From: Acinetobacter bouvetii DSM 14964 = CIP 107468
Lineage (GTDB): Bacteria > Pseudomonadota > Gammaproteobacteria > Pseudomonadales > Moraxellaceae
DNA length: 64,000 nt
Assembly: GCF_000368865.1 (NCBI RefSeq)
Contig: NZ_KB849727.1
Span: 248,001-312,000, forward strand
Reading direction: 5' to 3'
Under the pieces are notes generated by a model. The model worked only from the letters and a program-made list of their open reading frames with translations, was not told the DNA's origin and searched no databases. Of this stretch, positions 55,808 through 64,000 are shown piece by piece (the stretch's first letter is position 1; the number at the start of each line of letters is the position of its first letter). The translations under genes were made by a program, and so were the position numbers.

Positions 55808-56344
55808 ATGCGTAAAAAAAATTATTTATACTTCCTTTTTTTAATGCTCATCACTGCAAACAATGTATCTGCATCTGAAGATCAACTTTCTACTTTGATA
55901 TTAAAAGTTAATGCCAAATCAAGCAGCAATGCTGAAATCGACTTAATGGAAAATAAGCTGATCGAACGCGCCAGCTGGAAAATAAAATGTCAATACAAAG
56001 TATTTGAAGATATGAAAGCCTGTATTATGAGTAAAGGCCCTATTTCTATTTTACATGTTAACCATCAATACATTGTAAATATCGGCGAAAAGCAATTAAA
56101 AAATAATCCTGTTTTTATTCATGTAGATAACAAAGAAATTATTCAAGAAAGAGAGGGGTTATTTAGAAATAGTTCCGAGCTGATTAAACAATTCAAACGT
56201 GGAAATTATGCATTTACACGATTCTATAATAATAAAAAACAGTTAATTGAAAATAAAGTTTCACTGGATGGCTTCACTGATGCATTTAATGATATGGAAG
56301 TTCAATTTTCAAAACTAGGCAATGATAGAAATTACAGTTTCTAA
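55808..56344 (+). CDS. Secreted hypothetical protein
   Basis: A 178-residue protein with signal peptide LYFLFLMLITANNVSA cleaved before SEDQ. Mature part mixes helix and strand with one Cys pair (KIKCQYKVFEDMKACIM). A GGGGAT sequence 9 bases before the ATG serves as ribosome site. No family recognised. A/T content is higher than in core genes, in line with the accessory region. Confidence 0.5.
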   Translation: MRKKNYLYFLFLMLITANNVSASEDQLSTLILKVNAKSSSNAEIDLMENKLIERASWKIKCQYKVFEDMKACIMSKGPISILHVNHQYIVNIGEKQLKNNPVFIHVDNKEIIQEREGLFRNSSELIKQFKRGNYAFTRFYNNKKQLIENKVSLDGFTDAFNDMEVQFSKLGNDRNYSF

Positions 56345-56488
56345 TTCTGAAATCATTTCAGTTCTAATGCGTTAATTTCATTAGAACTGAAATACAATAA
56401 CTGATATAGATTCAAAAGATGAAAATTATTGGAATTTAAGTTTCTGTAAATATCGTTTCAAAAATTGAACTCGTAAAAAACGCTAAGA

Positions 56489-56946
56489 TCAAACCAAGAA
56501 ACAAATCTTTTTTTTCGGCGATTGATCAATCCCGTTATGGCTTTGCCATTGTTATAAACCCACCGATCAAACTGATTTGCTGCACTGGCATAATTTCCTG
56601 TATTCAACTCTAAGCATCGTAATTTTCATGTTGGTTTTGATTGACAATGACTTTAATCACCCGATCTAAGCAAGCATCTACCCATGCAGTATCATTTTAA
56701 GCCATATTTCTGCCTGAATATGTGTACAAGTATCCCCTTTTTTCACTTTGGAACCATTTGGATAATTGATTATGCCAAAACCAATAGTCCAGTCCACACT
56801 CCTCCTATGTCTAAATAAGCATTCTCGCGAAAGCCTTCAAATTCACGGATAACTTCAAATCCGCGCTCGGAAATATCTTCCAAACCAGTGACAACAAGCC
56901 GTACACTGTCACCATCAATAAGTTTAAAAGTTAGATTTTTTGACAT
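56489..56946 (-). pseudogene. Phage endolysin (GH24 lysozyme), multiply frameshifted
   Basis: From ATG 56946 the frame gives EVIREFEGFRENAYLDIGGVW-T, the GH24 motif with the catalytic Glu. A tandem duplication of five bases (GGACT twice, 56786-56795) then breaks it; in the next frame IINYPNGSKVKKGDTCT continues. A missing A in a run (56695-56698) shifts it again to AWVDACLDRVIKVIVNQNQ. Some 20-25 codons are lost near 56611, after which NTGNYASAANQFDRWVYN and ITGLINRRK complete the family end. The relic is clear; the gene cannot make an enzyme. A terminator lies between it and the next gene upstream. Confidence 0.85.
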
Positions 56947-56972
56947 AGGGACCTCAAGTTTCGGGCATTAAA

Positions 56973-56994
56973 AAACCCGCTCGTAAGCGGGTTT
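56973..56994 (-). terminator. Terminator upstream of endolysin relic
   Basis: Stem AAACCCGCT / AGCGGGTTT with a 4-base loop and a T run on the minus strand, after the 47-codon ORF. Confidence 0.75.
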
Positions 56995-57012
56995 ATGAAA
57001 TTAAATTAGTGA

Positions 57013-57156
57013 TTATTTAGGGTATTCACCAATAGTTGAGGTTTTACAGTCTACTTGGATCTTATCCATAGTTAACGTTTTACATCTAGCAACTTTGCAA
57101 TTGATTAATAATGCTTTAGGCCGCCTAAAATTGCAGCTAATGCAGTTATTTGCCAT
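57013..57156 (-). CDS. 47-residue Cys-rich phage-type ORF
   Basis: A small ORF, ATG 57156 to TAA 57013, reading MANNCISCNFRRPKALLINC and ending IGEYPK. It has five Cys residues (CxxC at 5-8, then three spaced Cys), which could bind metal or form disulfides. It begins 9 bases after the DUF2845-like gene and lies in an operon with the lysis relic. The family is not recognised; too short for a firm call. Confidence 0.45.
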   Translation of the reverse strand: MANNCISCNFRRPKALLINCKVARCKTLTMDKIQVDCKTSTIGEYPK

Positions 57157-57164
57157 TTAAAATC

Positions 57165-57455
57165 TCAGCGACGCTCCCAGCTGATATTAAACACCTTTCC
57201 TTCGCGCACAGTAACGGTATAAATCTCATTTCCTATTTCGTAATAAAAATCTGTTGCCGTTACTGTAGTATTTCGGCCAGTGTCAACTTGGTAGGTATAA
57301 CTGCTTTTAGGTTTCCCAGCGCGCTGAAACAAGACACCAACTGAATCACCAACGCTAACGATATCGCCATTCACACGGAAACTCGAAGTTTCAGCGGCAT
57401 TTGCAAGCGTGAAAACAGAGATTAAGACTGAGGCAATTAATAATTTCTTCATCAC
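57165..57455 (-). CDS. DUF2845-like secreted protein
   Basis: A 96-residue exported protein with signal peptide LLIASVLISVFTLANA, then VNGDIVSVGDSVGVLFQRAGKPKSSYTYQVD and YYEIGNEIYTVTVREGKVFNISWERR. The pattern (V-x-V-G-D-S-x-x-x-V-L-x-x-x-G-K-P, later Y-x-V-x-x-x-x-G-K-V) resembles the DUF2845 group. It lies beside phage-derived genes and the endolysin relic. Confidence 0.6.
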   Translation of the reverse strand: MMKKLLIASVLISVFTLANAAETSSFRVNGDIVSVGDSVGVLFQRAGKPKSSYTYQVDTGRNTTVTATDFYYEIGNEIYTVTVREGKVFNISWERR

Positions 57456-57523
57456 TTTATCCAGCCTTGTAAAAAAAAATATATATATTAAATATTAGCG
57501 TGATCAATTCCATATAACAATAC

Positions 57524-57818
57524 TTAATCTTTACTCGGGTTCAGCTCTTCAATTAATTTCGCAAATGCCTTGGCATTGGCATGTTGTGCTGCTGCATTAA
57601 GTTTGTCTGTACCCGCAGCTTTGCAGCTTGATTTTTGAAGCAGCTTTTAAATAACCAGTGAAAGTGCCATAGCTCATCTGAAGAATATCTGCAGGCCGAT
57701 GGCCGGACTCAATCAAGAATTGGAATGTTTTAAACCAGCTAGTCTGCTCCTCATCATTGCTTTGTGATTTCCGTATACGTCTGAGTTTTGGCTCTTTTTC
57801 ATTAATAAAAAGCATCAC
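57524..57818 (-). pseudogene. Phage tail-assembly-type protein, frameshifted
   Basis: The frame from 57818 gives TSWFKTFQFLIESGHRPADI and MSYGTFTGYLKAASKIK, as in small phage tail-assembly chaperones. It then hits a 7-base near-duplication (AAGCTGC before AAAGCTGC); removing it restores KAAGTDKLNAAAQHANAKAF and a normal end ELNPSKD* at 57524. Assignment to the tail family is from pattern memory and is moderate; the frameshift is plain. Confidence 0.55.
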
Positions 57819-57992
57819 TCACTTTGATCATGACATTGATTAACTGAATCAATGCTTACCATGATGACTCAGCCATCGAAATCAGCGCACTTTCTTCTAT
57901 GTTTGTAGATTTTATGCAACAATGTCAAAACGTGGCTTGTATACGCTTTCAGAAGAATAGTCATTAGCTTCCATAAACTGCGCCCATTAAAA

Positions 57993-58010
57993 AACCACCC
58001 GAAGGTGGTT
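57993..58010 (-). terminator. Terminator in the phage-relic region
   Basis: On the minus strand AACCACC-TTCG-GGTGGTT is followed by a T run. It closes the acetyltransferase transcript, whose gene ends at 58101. Confidence 0.75.
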
Positions 58011-58100
58011 GAGCTTTACTCTGAATCTCTGCCAATCTGCTTTTAGTTTGGTTAGCTGATCATCAGTAAACTTACCTAAAGATAACATCTAGTGTGCTAG

Positions 58101-58589
58101 TTAATCCAAGAAAACTAAATCTTCTCGATTTGCTTTTAAATAAACCTCAGGAGCACTATACAAGTCAGAGATAATTGCAACTTCTTGGGCATTTAATAAA
58201 TCTTCATAGATTTTTCTTGCAAAGTTATTCACTCCTGTTGTGACCAGTACACTTTTTATCTTTTGATTATTCTTCAATAATTCATTTTCAATGTCTTTAA
58301 TGGACTCTACGATTAGTTTCTTACTTAACCCCAACCCTTGAAAATCTGGATGAATAGCTATTTGATCCAGCTCCAGTATCACTTCAGCTCTAAACCCCGA
58401 CTTTTGAGCCCAAAAAATGTATCCAACCGTTCTTTCAAATTCAATTAAGTAACAGAAAAATCTTGGATAGGCTGCAAGTGTTGATGCTATCCATTGCTTG
58501 GAATCCGCTTGACGTATAAATGATCTATGATGGATTTCTGCGATGCCATTCAGGTCATTTTGATTTGCTTTTCTAACTAATTTTTCCAT
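58101..58589 (-). CDS. GNAT-family N-acetyltransferase
   Basis: A 162-residue enzyme of the GNAT fold. ATG 58589 gives MEKLVRKANQNDLNGIAEIHHRSF; the frame from 58613 adds eight residues. Acetyl-CoA-binding motif A is in LDQIAIHPDFQGLGLSKKLIV (Q/R-x-x-G-x-G/A pattern: QGLGLS). The end region NFARKIYEDL is typical. Substrate unknown, perhaps an amine or peptide. It lies beside the right edge of the accessory region. Confidence 0.8.
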   Translation of the reverse strand: MEKLVRKANQNDLNGIAEIHHRSFIRQADSKQWIASTLAAYPRFFCYLIEFERTVGYIFWAQKSGFRAEVILELDQIAIHPDFQGLGLSKKLIVESIKDIENELLKNNQKIKSVLVTTGVNNFARKIYEDLLNAQEVAIISDLYSAPEVYLKANREDLVFLD

Positions 58590-58690
58590 AAACTCATATC
58601 TTAATCTATTCAACTGAATAGTCTATCAACCCCTAAAGTAATTGAAAAATCATCATTCAATTTCTATTTTTACATTTTTCTCTTGAAAAG

Positions 58691-58731
58691 TAGAATCCAC
58701 CAAACTTGGACTCGATTGGAATTGGCTGCAT
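58691..58731 (-). pseudogene. 5' relic of an HcaT-like MFS gene
   Basis: On the minus strand ATG 58731 opens MQPIPIESKFGGFYF, nearly the start of the intact MFS gene at 44981 (MQCFPIQSKLGGFYF). Bases 58691-58720 match 44941-44970 at 28 of 30. After 15 codons all likeness ends. It marks the right edge of the accessory region. Confidence 0.75.
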
Positions 58732-58832
58732 ATATCTGTATTAATGAGTACTTTAAAAAACTTATACAATTTTAAGGTTATATTGAACTACCCTTACTTA
58801 TCCTGTTTTGTAGTTCAACAGTCTGCAAATCA

Positions 58833-58858
58833 GCCTACAAAAAATATTTTTTGTAGGC
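58833..58858 (+). terminator. Terminator with long stem
   Basis: GCCTACAAAAAAT and its exact complement form a 13-base stem, followed by a T-rich tail (TTATTTTTT). Its gene is missing, so it is probably left over from rearrangement. Confidence 0.65.
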
Positions 58859-58994
58859 CTTATTTTTTCTAGGATGCTGTTTAAATATAAAATTAATCAA
58901 TACCTTACATTATGATTCAAATAAATTACAGAAAGATGGCTTTTATAGATAGCTATTAGTATATAAATCTATTTTCTCTTTTTGTATATTTCTC

Positions 58995-59447
58995 TTTGAA
59001 AAAAGCATTCAGCAGCGTTTAAAACAAGCCACTAATGCCCGTGCTCAGGAAATTGCAGGCGGCAAAGTTCTTTATGCTTATATGAACGATGAGCAAATCG
59101 CTGCATTGCCATCTGAGATGTACCGACAAGGGTATAAATACTATCGGCGCACCCATGCCCATCCAAATTCAACCTTTAAATACACCATGAGCAGCTTGCT
59201 TGACCTGATGCGCTGGGATGCCACAGATCAAATTGAATTGATCAATCAGCCGTTACTCATGATTGCAGGCAGTAAGGCAGACAGTCTTTACACGACCGAA
59301 GATGCTTTTGCCAAAGCCACCGGCACAAAAGACAAAACCTTATTCAGGATTCCAAATGCCACCCATATTGAAACCTATTGTAAGCCTGAATATGTCGAAC
59401 AGGTGATGGAGCAGCTGACTGCATTTTATGGCAAGTACCTGAAATAA
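58995..59447 (+). pseudogene. Alpha/beta hydrolase, 5'-truncated
   Basis: An open frame from about 58995 (EKSIQQRLKQATNARAQEIAGG, through ATG 59082) to the stop at 59447. It encodes only the last part of a dienelactone-hydrolase-like protein (LINQPLLMIAGSKADSLYTTEDAF, with the acid, and PNATHIETYCKPEYV, with the His). The half with the nucleophile Ser is lost, so it should be inactive. A terminator at 59467-59506 still follows. The start ATG 59082 could yield a 121-residue fragment. Confidence 0.75.
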
Positions 59448-59466
59448 AGATTGCTGGTCTGAAGGC

Positions 59467-59511
59467 AGGGCAATGATTGGATAATGTTTTTTGAATCATT
59501 GCCCTGTTTTT
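59467..59511 (+). terminator. Terminator after truncated hydrolase
   Basis: Perfect 13-base stem CAGGGCAATGATT / AATCATTGCCCTG with a 14-base loop and five T residues. Confidence 0.8.
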
Positions 59512-59613
59512 GAGTCGGGATAATGAAAAATAAGCTGAAACATCAGATTACTGCATCAGGGAAATTGGCATTCTTCCCAGACATTCAGTGTCCAGGCAAG
59601 GGAGACTTTATTT

Positions 59614-60765
59614 TCACAACTCAAAGCAAATCCGATTACGCCCGTTATTTTTAGCAGAATAAAGCCGCTTATCCGCCATTTCCAAAGCATTCATTAAATC
59701 TTCTTCATTGGCCATACATGCAACACCAAAACTTGCTGTCACTTTGATATTATTCATAAACAGTTGCTTTTCAATCTTACTGCGCAACCGCTCCACCAAA
59801 TAATAAGATGATGCTTCGTCCGTGCTTTGAAAAAGAATAATAAATTCCTCACCGCCAAATCGGGCAATAATGTCTTTTTGACGGATGCTTTCCCTTAACA
59901 GCGCAGCGACCCTGCATAAAATTTGATCCCCAGCCGCATGTCCCCATGTGTCATTAATGCTTTTAAAAAAATCGATATCGCACATCACCACATAAATATG
60001 GCCAGCACACGGGTCAAGAAACAATGCTTTAGATTTTTCGAAAAAACCGCTTCTGTTATAAAGCCCAGTTAATGGATCTCTGATTCGCTCTTCATTCAGG
60101 ACTGTAAAGAATTCCTTAATGGTGGATGCGGAAACAATGATGGCAAACCATAAGCTTAAAACAATATTGATCGCCAGCATCAGCATCCACCATGAGGAAG
60201 ATGAAAGCATAATGCGGTCTACATTTTGCAGAAAAAAAATGACAGCCAGTGTTCTTAATGATGCATATGAAAAAAGCAGAAAATAGCTGAAACTCAGCAG
60301 TTTCAGCAAGCCGGAAGATTTTTTATATAATGCATAAACTGCGGGAAGCGCCAGCGCCTCAAGGCATAGAATAATCAGATTGATCGTGATCATCCTGAAC
60401 CATAATTGCTCATCGACATAGGCGAAATAAAACAGAAACAAAAGCCCCAAAGCCACGACAGCCGCGGACAGAACGGGTTTAGGCTGAGAATTCGCTTTTA
60501 TTGTCATGCCGTGCGCAACTGACCATGCGCCGCCAAGATATAAAATCCCGATCCAAGGCGCTGTTGCTGTTAATTGCTCATTCGTCATTAAGCTCTGCAG
60601 CCCTAATGCCAAATAAGGCAAAATGCAGCCGATCCCCATCCACAACAGATATTTTGGCGCTTTAAAAACCAGATGAGCAGCAATAAAAACACCGCCTATC
60701 AATATTAAGCAGAATGGGACAACAAGCAAAAAATACTGGGTATCTGGTAAATTCACGGATTGCAT
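59614..60765 (-). CDS. Membrane diguanylate cyclase (GGDEF)
   Basis: A protein of about 383 residues (ATG 60765, MQSVNLPD; a start at 60789 would add eight). Seven or eight TM helices (up to about residue 213) form a sensor of unknown type, followed by a GGDEF domain with active site GGEEF (about 304-308 from this start) and I-site RQKD five residues ahead. It should make c-di-GMP with feedback inhibition. It lies opposite the next GGDEF gene (divergent, sharing a 360-base promoter region). Confidence 0.85.
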   Translation of the reverse strand: MQSVNLPDTQYFLLVVPFCLILIGGVFIAAHLVFKAPKYLLWMGIGCILPYLALGLQSLMTNEQLTATAPWIGILYLGGAWSVAHGMTIKANSQPKPVLSAAVVALGLLFLFYFAYVDEQLWFRMITINLIILCLEALALPAVYALYKKSSGLLKLLSFSYFLLFSYASLRTLAVIFFLQNVDRIMLSSSSWWMLMLAINIVLSLWFAIIVSASTIKEFFTVLNEERIRDPLTGLYNRSGFFEKSKALFLDPCAGHIYVVMCDIDFFKSINDTWGHAAGDQILCRVAALLRESIRQKDIIARFGGEEFIILFQSTDEASSYYLVERLRSKIEKQLFMNNIKVTASFGVACMANEEDLMNALEMADKRLYSAKNNGRNRICFEL

Positions 60766-60789
60766 TACAACTATTGCTGTGCATATCAC

Positions 60790-61125
60790 ATACTAAATCT
60801 TTTCTTTGAATCCATTCAATAAATATTTATTTATAAAAGAGAAAAATCAGTAATCCGAATGAAGGCTTCTTCCCCGTACTTATGGCCTTAGATAAAATAG
60901 TGCTTGAACAGCTTTTTGCACAATTGATTTGCTACCATTGGCTGATCGAAAAAACCATTATGCCCACAGATAATTTCCAATTGAAAAGTTTGGCTTTAAA
61001 TTAGAGTAAAAGCAAAATATTCACAAATTATGTGATTTAATTAACCTGTTATTCAGCTGGTTGCATTTGAATAATGAATTTTCACACGCAATATCTCTAA
61101 AACCTGAACTGAGAGAGCTGGTCAC
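60790..61125. promoter_or_regulatory. Divergent promoter region between two GGDEF genes
   Basis: No gene is seen. The region must hold promoters of both cyclase genes, but I cannot pick a clear -35/-10 pair. GAGAGAG before 61126 is a possible ribosome site for the rightward gene. Confidence 0.4.
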
Positions 61126-62688
61126 TTGAAACAGATTGCTTTACTGCTGAAATTAGATCTGCAAAGACTCATATTAATTTTGATCATTCTTTGCGTTTCT
61201 TGCCTTTTCATTGTTTCCGTTTTTATTCTTAATCATGTGATTAAAGCTCAACTCATGGAAAACTCTCTGTCGATCAATGAAAAGTATGCCTCTAAAGTTG
61301 CCTTAAGCACCGATCAATATTTTAGCAACATGCTTCAAGAACTGAAGTACAGTTCAAACATCATCAGTAGAGACTTCTCTAATCAGGCGCTGATTCAGCA
61401 AGAATTGCACCGTTTAAAATACCAATCCAATAACTTTAACTCTGTCAGCGTAATAGACAGCACCGCGCATATTCGGCATCTTGAACCTCAGCACGTGAAA
61501 TATGATTCCAAAACCATATATAAAACCGTAGGAATTGTAGAGTCTTTAAAGTCAAAAAAGACCTACATTTCCACGCCTTACAAATCCATTGCAAATAACC
61601 TGATTGTGCTTATGTCACAGCCAATTTACAGCCCCGATCAGCAATACTTAGGCATGATTACAGGATCTCTGTATTTGCATAAAAAAAATCTCATCAGCCA
61701 AATCTTATCGACAACGTATTCTTATAAAAACAGCTATATGTATGTCATTGATAACAATAATAAGATTATTTTCCACCCCAATATCAAACGTATTGGTGAA
61801 ACCATTGAAGTCAATACAGGCTTGGCTTATATGAGCAAGCACAAAAGTGGCCATATTCAACTGGTAAATAGCGAAGGGGTTAATAATTTGGCAGGTTTTG
61901 CGCATATTCCAAGCGTCAATTGGCTAGTGGTTTCCCAGCAGCCAACCGAGGAATTATTTGAACAAGCCAATGCCATTATTATTAAGGTCGCTTTTGGCAT
62001 TTTTATTTTCTATATGATTCTGTTTTTTATTATCTGGAAAATTACCCAATATATTTCCTCACCTTTGCATGGCCTAGCGCAAATGGCTGGCATGCTTAGC
62101 AAGCCTGAGACGGAGCAAGAGATTCAAAACATCAATCCTTGGTATTTTGAAGTCATGCGCTTTCGTACTGCCTTGCTGTTCAGTTCTAAAAAATTCAAAG
62201 ACAAGATTTCCGAATTGAATTTACATGTGAATACAGATCCATTAACGGGGCTGCATAACCGCCGGGGGATGCAGCTGTTTTTAGAAGAATTGCAGAATAC
62301 AGGTACTGAATTTGCAATTTTACTGATAGATATCGATTTCTTTAAAGCTGTGAATGATAATTTTGGACATGACCAAGGCGATCACATGCTGAAAGTTCTT
62401 GCAGAGCAAATGAAGAAAAACTTTAGAGAGAATGATATCTGCTGCCGGATGGGCGGTGAAGAATTTGCAGTGTTAATGGCGGCTACAGATAAAGCGGTCG
62501 TGTTTAAAGCAGCTGAACGCCTTCGCAAGAACATCGAGGAAATAACGGCAGCTATGCCTACACCGATTACCATTTCAATTGGCATCTCATATTGGCCGCA
62601 TGATTCTAATGATGTTAAGGAAGCCTTTAAACAGGCAGATAACCGACTGTACCAAGCTAAAAATGAAGGCCGAAACCGTGTCTGCTAA
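61126..62688 (+). CDS. Cache-domain diguanylate cyclase (GGDEF)
   Basis: A 520-residue sensor enzyme. TM1 is at residues 14-35, a periplasmic double-Cache-like domain spans about 45-280 (VIDSTAHIRHL, YVIDNNNKIIFHPN, VNWLVVSQQP are typical), TM2 about 284-305, then a HAMP-like linker and a GGDEF domain with GGEEF at 443-447 and I-site REND five residues ahead. Start is TTG 61126 with GAGAGAG upstream; no ATG gives TM1. It likely senses a small molecule outside and makes c-di-GMP inside. Confidence 0.88.
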   Translation: MKQIALLLKLDLQRLILILIILCVSCLFIVSVFILNHVIKAQLMENSLSINEKYASKVALSTDQYFSNMLQELKYSSNIISRDFSNQALIQQELHRLKYQSNNFNSVSVIDSTAHIRHLEPQHVKYDSKTIYKTVGIVESLKSKKTYISTPYKSIANNLIVLMSQPIYSPDQQYLGMITGSLYLHKKNLISQILSTTYSYKNSYMYVIDNNNKIIFHPNIKRIGETIEVNTGLAYMSKHKSGHIQLVNSEGVNNLAGFAHIPSVNWLVVSQQPTEELFEQANAIIIKVAFGIFIFYMILFFIIWKITQYISSPLHGLAQMAGMLSKPETEQEIQNINPWYFEVMRFRTALLFSSKKFKDKISELNLHVNTDPLTGLHNRRGMQLFLEELQNTGTEFAILLIDIDFFKAVNDNFGHDQGDHMLKVLAEQMKKNFRENDICCRMGGEEFAVLMAATDKAVVFKAAERLRKNIEEITAAMPTPITISIGISYWPHDSNDVKEAFKQADNRLYQAKNEGRNRVC

Positions 62689-62857
62689 TGATGTAAGATT
62701 GTATTTAAGTCAGCATTTCCAATTTATATACAGTTCGAATTTAGCTGCACCAATACTCTGCTTGCCCATATTTATATTTGAAAGATTTACGTTTTTATAT
62801 AGAACTTGAATCATAAAGCTTAAGTTAAACTTCTATGCCATTCGCCGTAAATAACAA

Positions 62858-62887
62858 AAACCGCTTTAATTTAAAGCGGTTTTTGTT
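62858..62887. terminator. Bidirectional terminator
   Basis: AAAAACCGCTTTAA pairs with TTAAAGCGGTTTTT between convergent genes (GGDEF and malic enzyme). Confidence 0.9.
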
Positions 62888-62946
62888 ATCCGGGATTTAT
62901 GCCAGCCTAAAGGTTTACGACCTAGCAGCATTCAACGGCCTGTTCA

Positions 62947-64000
62947 TTAAAACGGCACACGATGATATTGGCGGTATTCCGGTTTCCAGAAATTCGCCTC
63001 AATTTTCTGCTGTAAATCGATCAAATCCATCATTGGCGCTACACCATCCTGCATCGCCGCTTGCGCGACTTTCACCGCAATTACTTTTGAAATCTGCTGG
63101 ATTTGACTTAAATCCGGCAACAAATCTGCATTCGGATCCTGCAGTTTAGGTGAACAGTCTGCCAAGGCATTGCTCGAAGCCATCAGCATATTGTCTGTCA
63201 CTCGTTTAGCGCCAGACGCAATAACGCCTAGCCCAATGCCTGGGAAAATATATGAGTTATTGCATTGCGAAATATTATACATGCGATCTCGATATATCAC
63301 TGGTGCAAATGGACTGCCTGTCGCAATAAGCGCCTTGCCCTTCGTCCATTCAATAATATCCGCAGGCACAGCTTCCACCCGCGAAGTCGGATTAGACAGC
63401 GGCAGCACAATTGGGCTGTCGCAATGATCCGCCATGGTTTCAATTACTTCTTTTGTAAACAGTCCAGGCTGGCCAGATACCCCAATCAGCACAGTAGGTT
63501 TGGCATTTTTAACAACATCCAACAGCGAGATGATTTCATCGGCATTGCCCCACTTTGCAACTTCCTCAGGCTTTTGCGCCAATTTACGCTGAAAATCCAA
63601 TAAATTAGGCTGATTTTCAGTAATCAAGCCAAAGCGGTCAACCATAAATACGCGTTTGCGCGCTTCAGCATCGCTTAAACCTTCAGCGGTCATCTGTGCA
63701 ATAATTTGCTCAGCAATACCGCAGCCCGCAGATCCAGCACCTAAAAATGCAATGACTTGATCTTTTAACTGCTTTTTAGCAGCGCGTGAAGCTGCGATCA
63801 GACTGCCGACCGATACTGCAGCCGTGCCTTGGATATCATCATTGAAGCAGCAAATTTTGTCGCGGTATTTTTCAAGCAAAGGCATTGCATTTTTCTGTGC
63901 AAAATCCTCAAACTGAATTAACGCTTCCGGCCATCTGCGCTGAATCGCCTCAATGACCATATCAACAAAATTATAATATTCTTCACCTGAAATACGCGGC
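62947..64000 (-). CDS. NAD-dependent malic enzyme, C-terminal part (5' end outside window)
   Basis: The frame is open to base 64000 ([14 protein letters not shown]...), so the N-terminal part is to the right. The visible 350 codons carry the metal/substrate block [15 protein letters not shown], the NAD loop [15 protein letters not shown], and the [14 protein letters not shown] and [19 protein letters not shown] blocks of malic enzymes converting malate to pyruvate and CO2. The [14 protein letters not shown] segment is closer to the NAD-linked SfcA/MaeA type than to the MaeB fusion form. Complete to its C-terminus. Confidence 0.9.
   Translation of the reverse strand, partial: PRISGEEYYNFVDMVIEAIQRRWPEALIQFEDFAQKNAMPLLEKYRDKICCFNDDIQGTAAVSVGSLIAASRAAKKQLKDQVIAFLGAGSAGCGIAEQIIAQMTAEGLSDAEARKRVFMVDRFGLITENQPNLLDFQRKLAQKPEEVAKWGNADEIISLLDVVKNAKPTVLIGVSGQPGLFTKEVIETMADHCDSPIVLPLSNPTSRVEAVPADIIEWTKGKALIATGSPFAPVIYRDRMYNISQCNNSYIFPGIGLGVIASGAKRVTDNMLMASSNALADCSPKLQDPNADLLPDLSQIQQISKVIAVKVAQAAMQDGVAPMMDLIDLQQKIEANFWKPEYRQYHRVPF

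Noticed and set aside
57987..58088. 33-codon ORF (MLSLGKFTDDQLTKLKADWQ...) after the acetyltransferase
   Set aside because: It runs through the terminator hairpin and ends in its T tract; probably a fragment at best.
1..64000. CRISPR arrays, tRNA or rRNA genes, insertion sequences
   Set aside because: No regularly spaced repeats, cloverleaf with CCA end, rRNA stretches or transposase frames were found on either strand.

Overview
The window looks like a chromosomal segment of an Acinetobacter species (Moraxellaceae, AT-rich Gammaproteobacteria). Three things point there. The type VI secretion locus has the Acinetobacter arrangement: asaA beside tssBC-hcp, a TagX peptidase, TagF/TagN, and no tssJ. 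The UmuD protein has a long N-terminal extension, and its gene and umuC each carry a palindrome like the UmuDAb operator described in Acinetobacter. The aroQ-accB-accC block and the YeeE pair with a metallo-hydrolase fit as well. This is inference from gene content; no 16S or tRNA gene is present.

Layout. 1-9.2 kb: the 3' part of an MFS transporter, a small DUF2147-like secreted protein, and a catabolic-looking group on the minus strand (FAD monooxygenase, a broken aromatic-acid MFS symporter, a Bcr/CflA-type exporter, an SDR, a MetA-type outer-membrane protein) opposite a divergent amidase. 9.2-30.9 kb: a T6SS locus in two divergent arms, asaA-tssB-tssC-hcp-tssE-tssF-tssG-(two-TM protein)-tssM-tagF-tagN leftward and tssH(clpV)-tssA-tssK-tssL-(one-TM protein)-tagX rightward. 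It can supply sheath, baseplate, membrane complex, recycling ATPase and a wall hydrolase, but no VgrG, PAAR or effector gene lies here. 30.9-37.4 kb: an esterase, a sulfur/persulfide-type operon, a zeta-toxin-like pair, an Imm33-like protein overlapping a secreted protein, umuD and a lipoprotein. 37.7-45 kb: umuC, aroQ-accB-accC, a secreted protein, a MASE1-GGDEF cyclase and an HcaT-type MFS transporter.

45-58.7 kb is accessory in character: SDR/TetR/MFS, MarR/DUF6616, SDR/MerR, transglutaminase-like, monooxygenase-fold, a Gln-rich microprotein, a DHFR-like protein, phage lysis and tail relics, and an acetyltransferase, with several decayed stretches. It is bracketed by two copies of the 5' end of an HcaT-type MFS gene, one intact and one only a 40-bp relic, and it holds a decayed second copy of the MarR/DUF6616 locus. 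58.7-64 kb returns to more ordinary content: a truncated hydrolase, two GGDEF proteins, and the C-terminal part of a malic enzyme running off the right edge.

The most interesting sequence-level signals are the paired UmuDAb-type operators on separated umuD and umuC genes; the relic-flanked accessory region; the precisely reconstructable pseudogenes (AAHS symporter, GH24 endolysin, tail protein); an SDR whose catalytic Tyr is Phe; and two copies of a terminator with a shared 5' motif and compensated stems.
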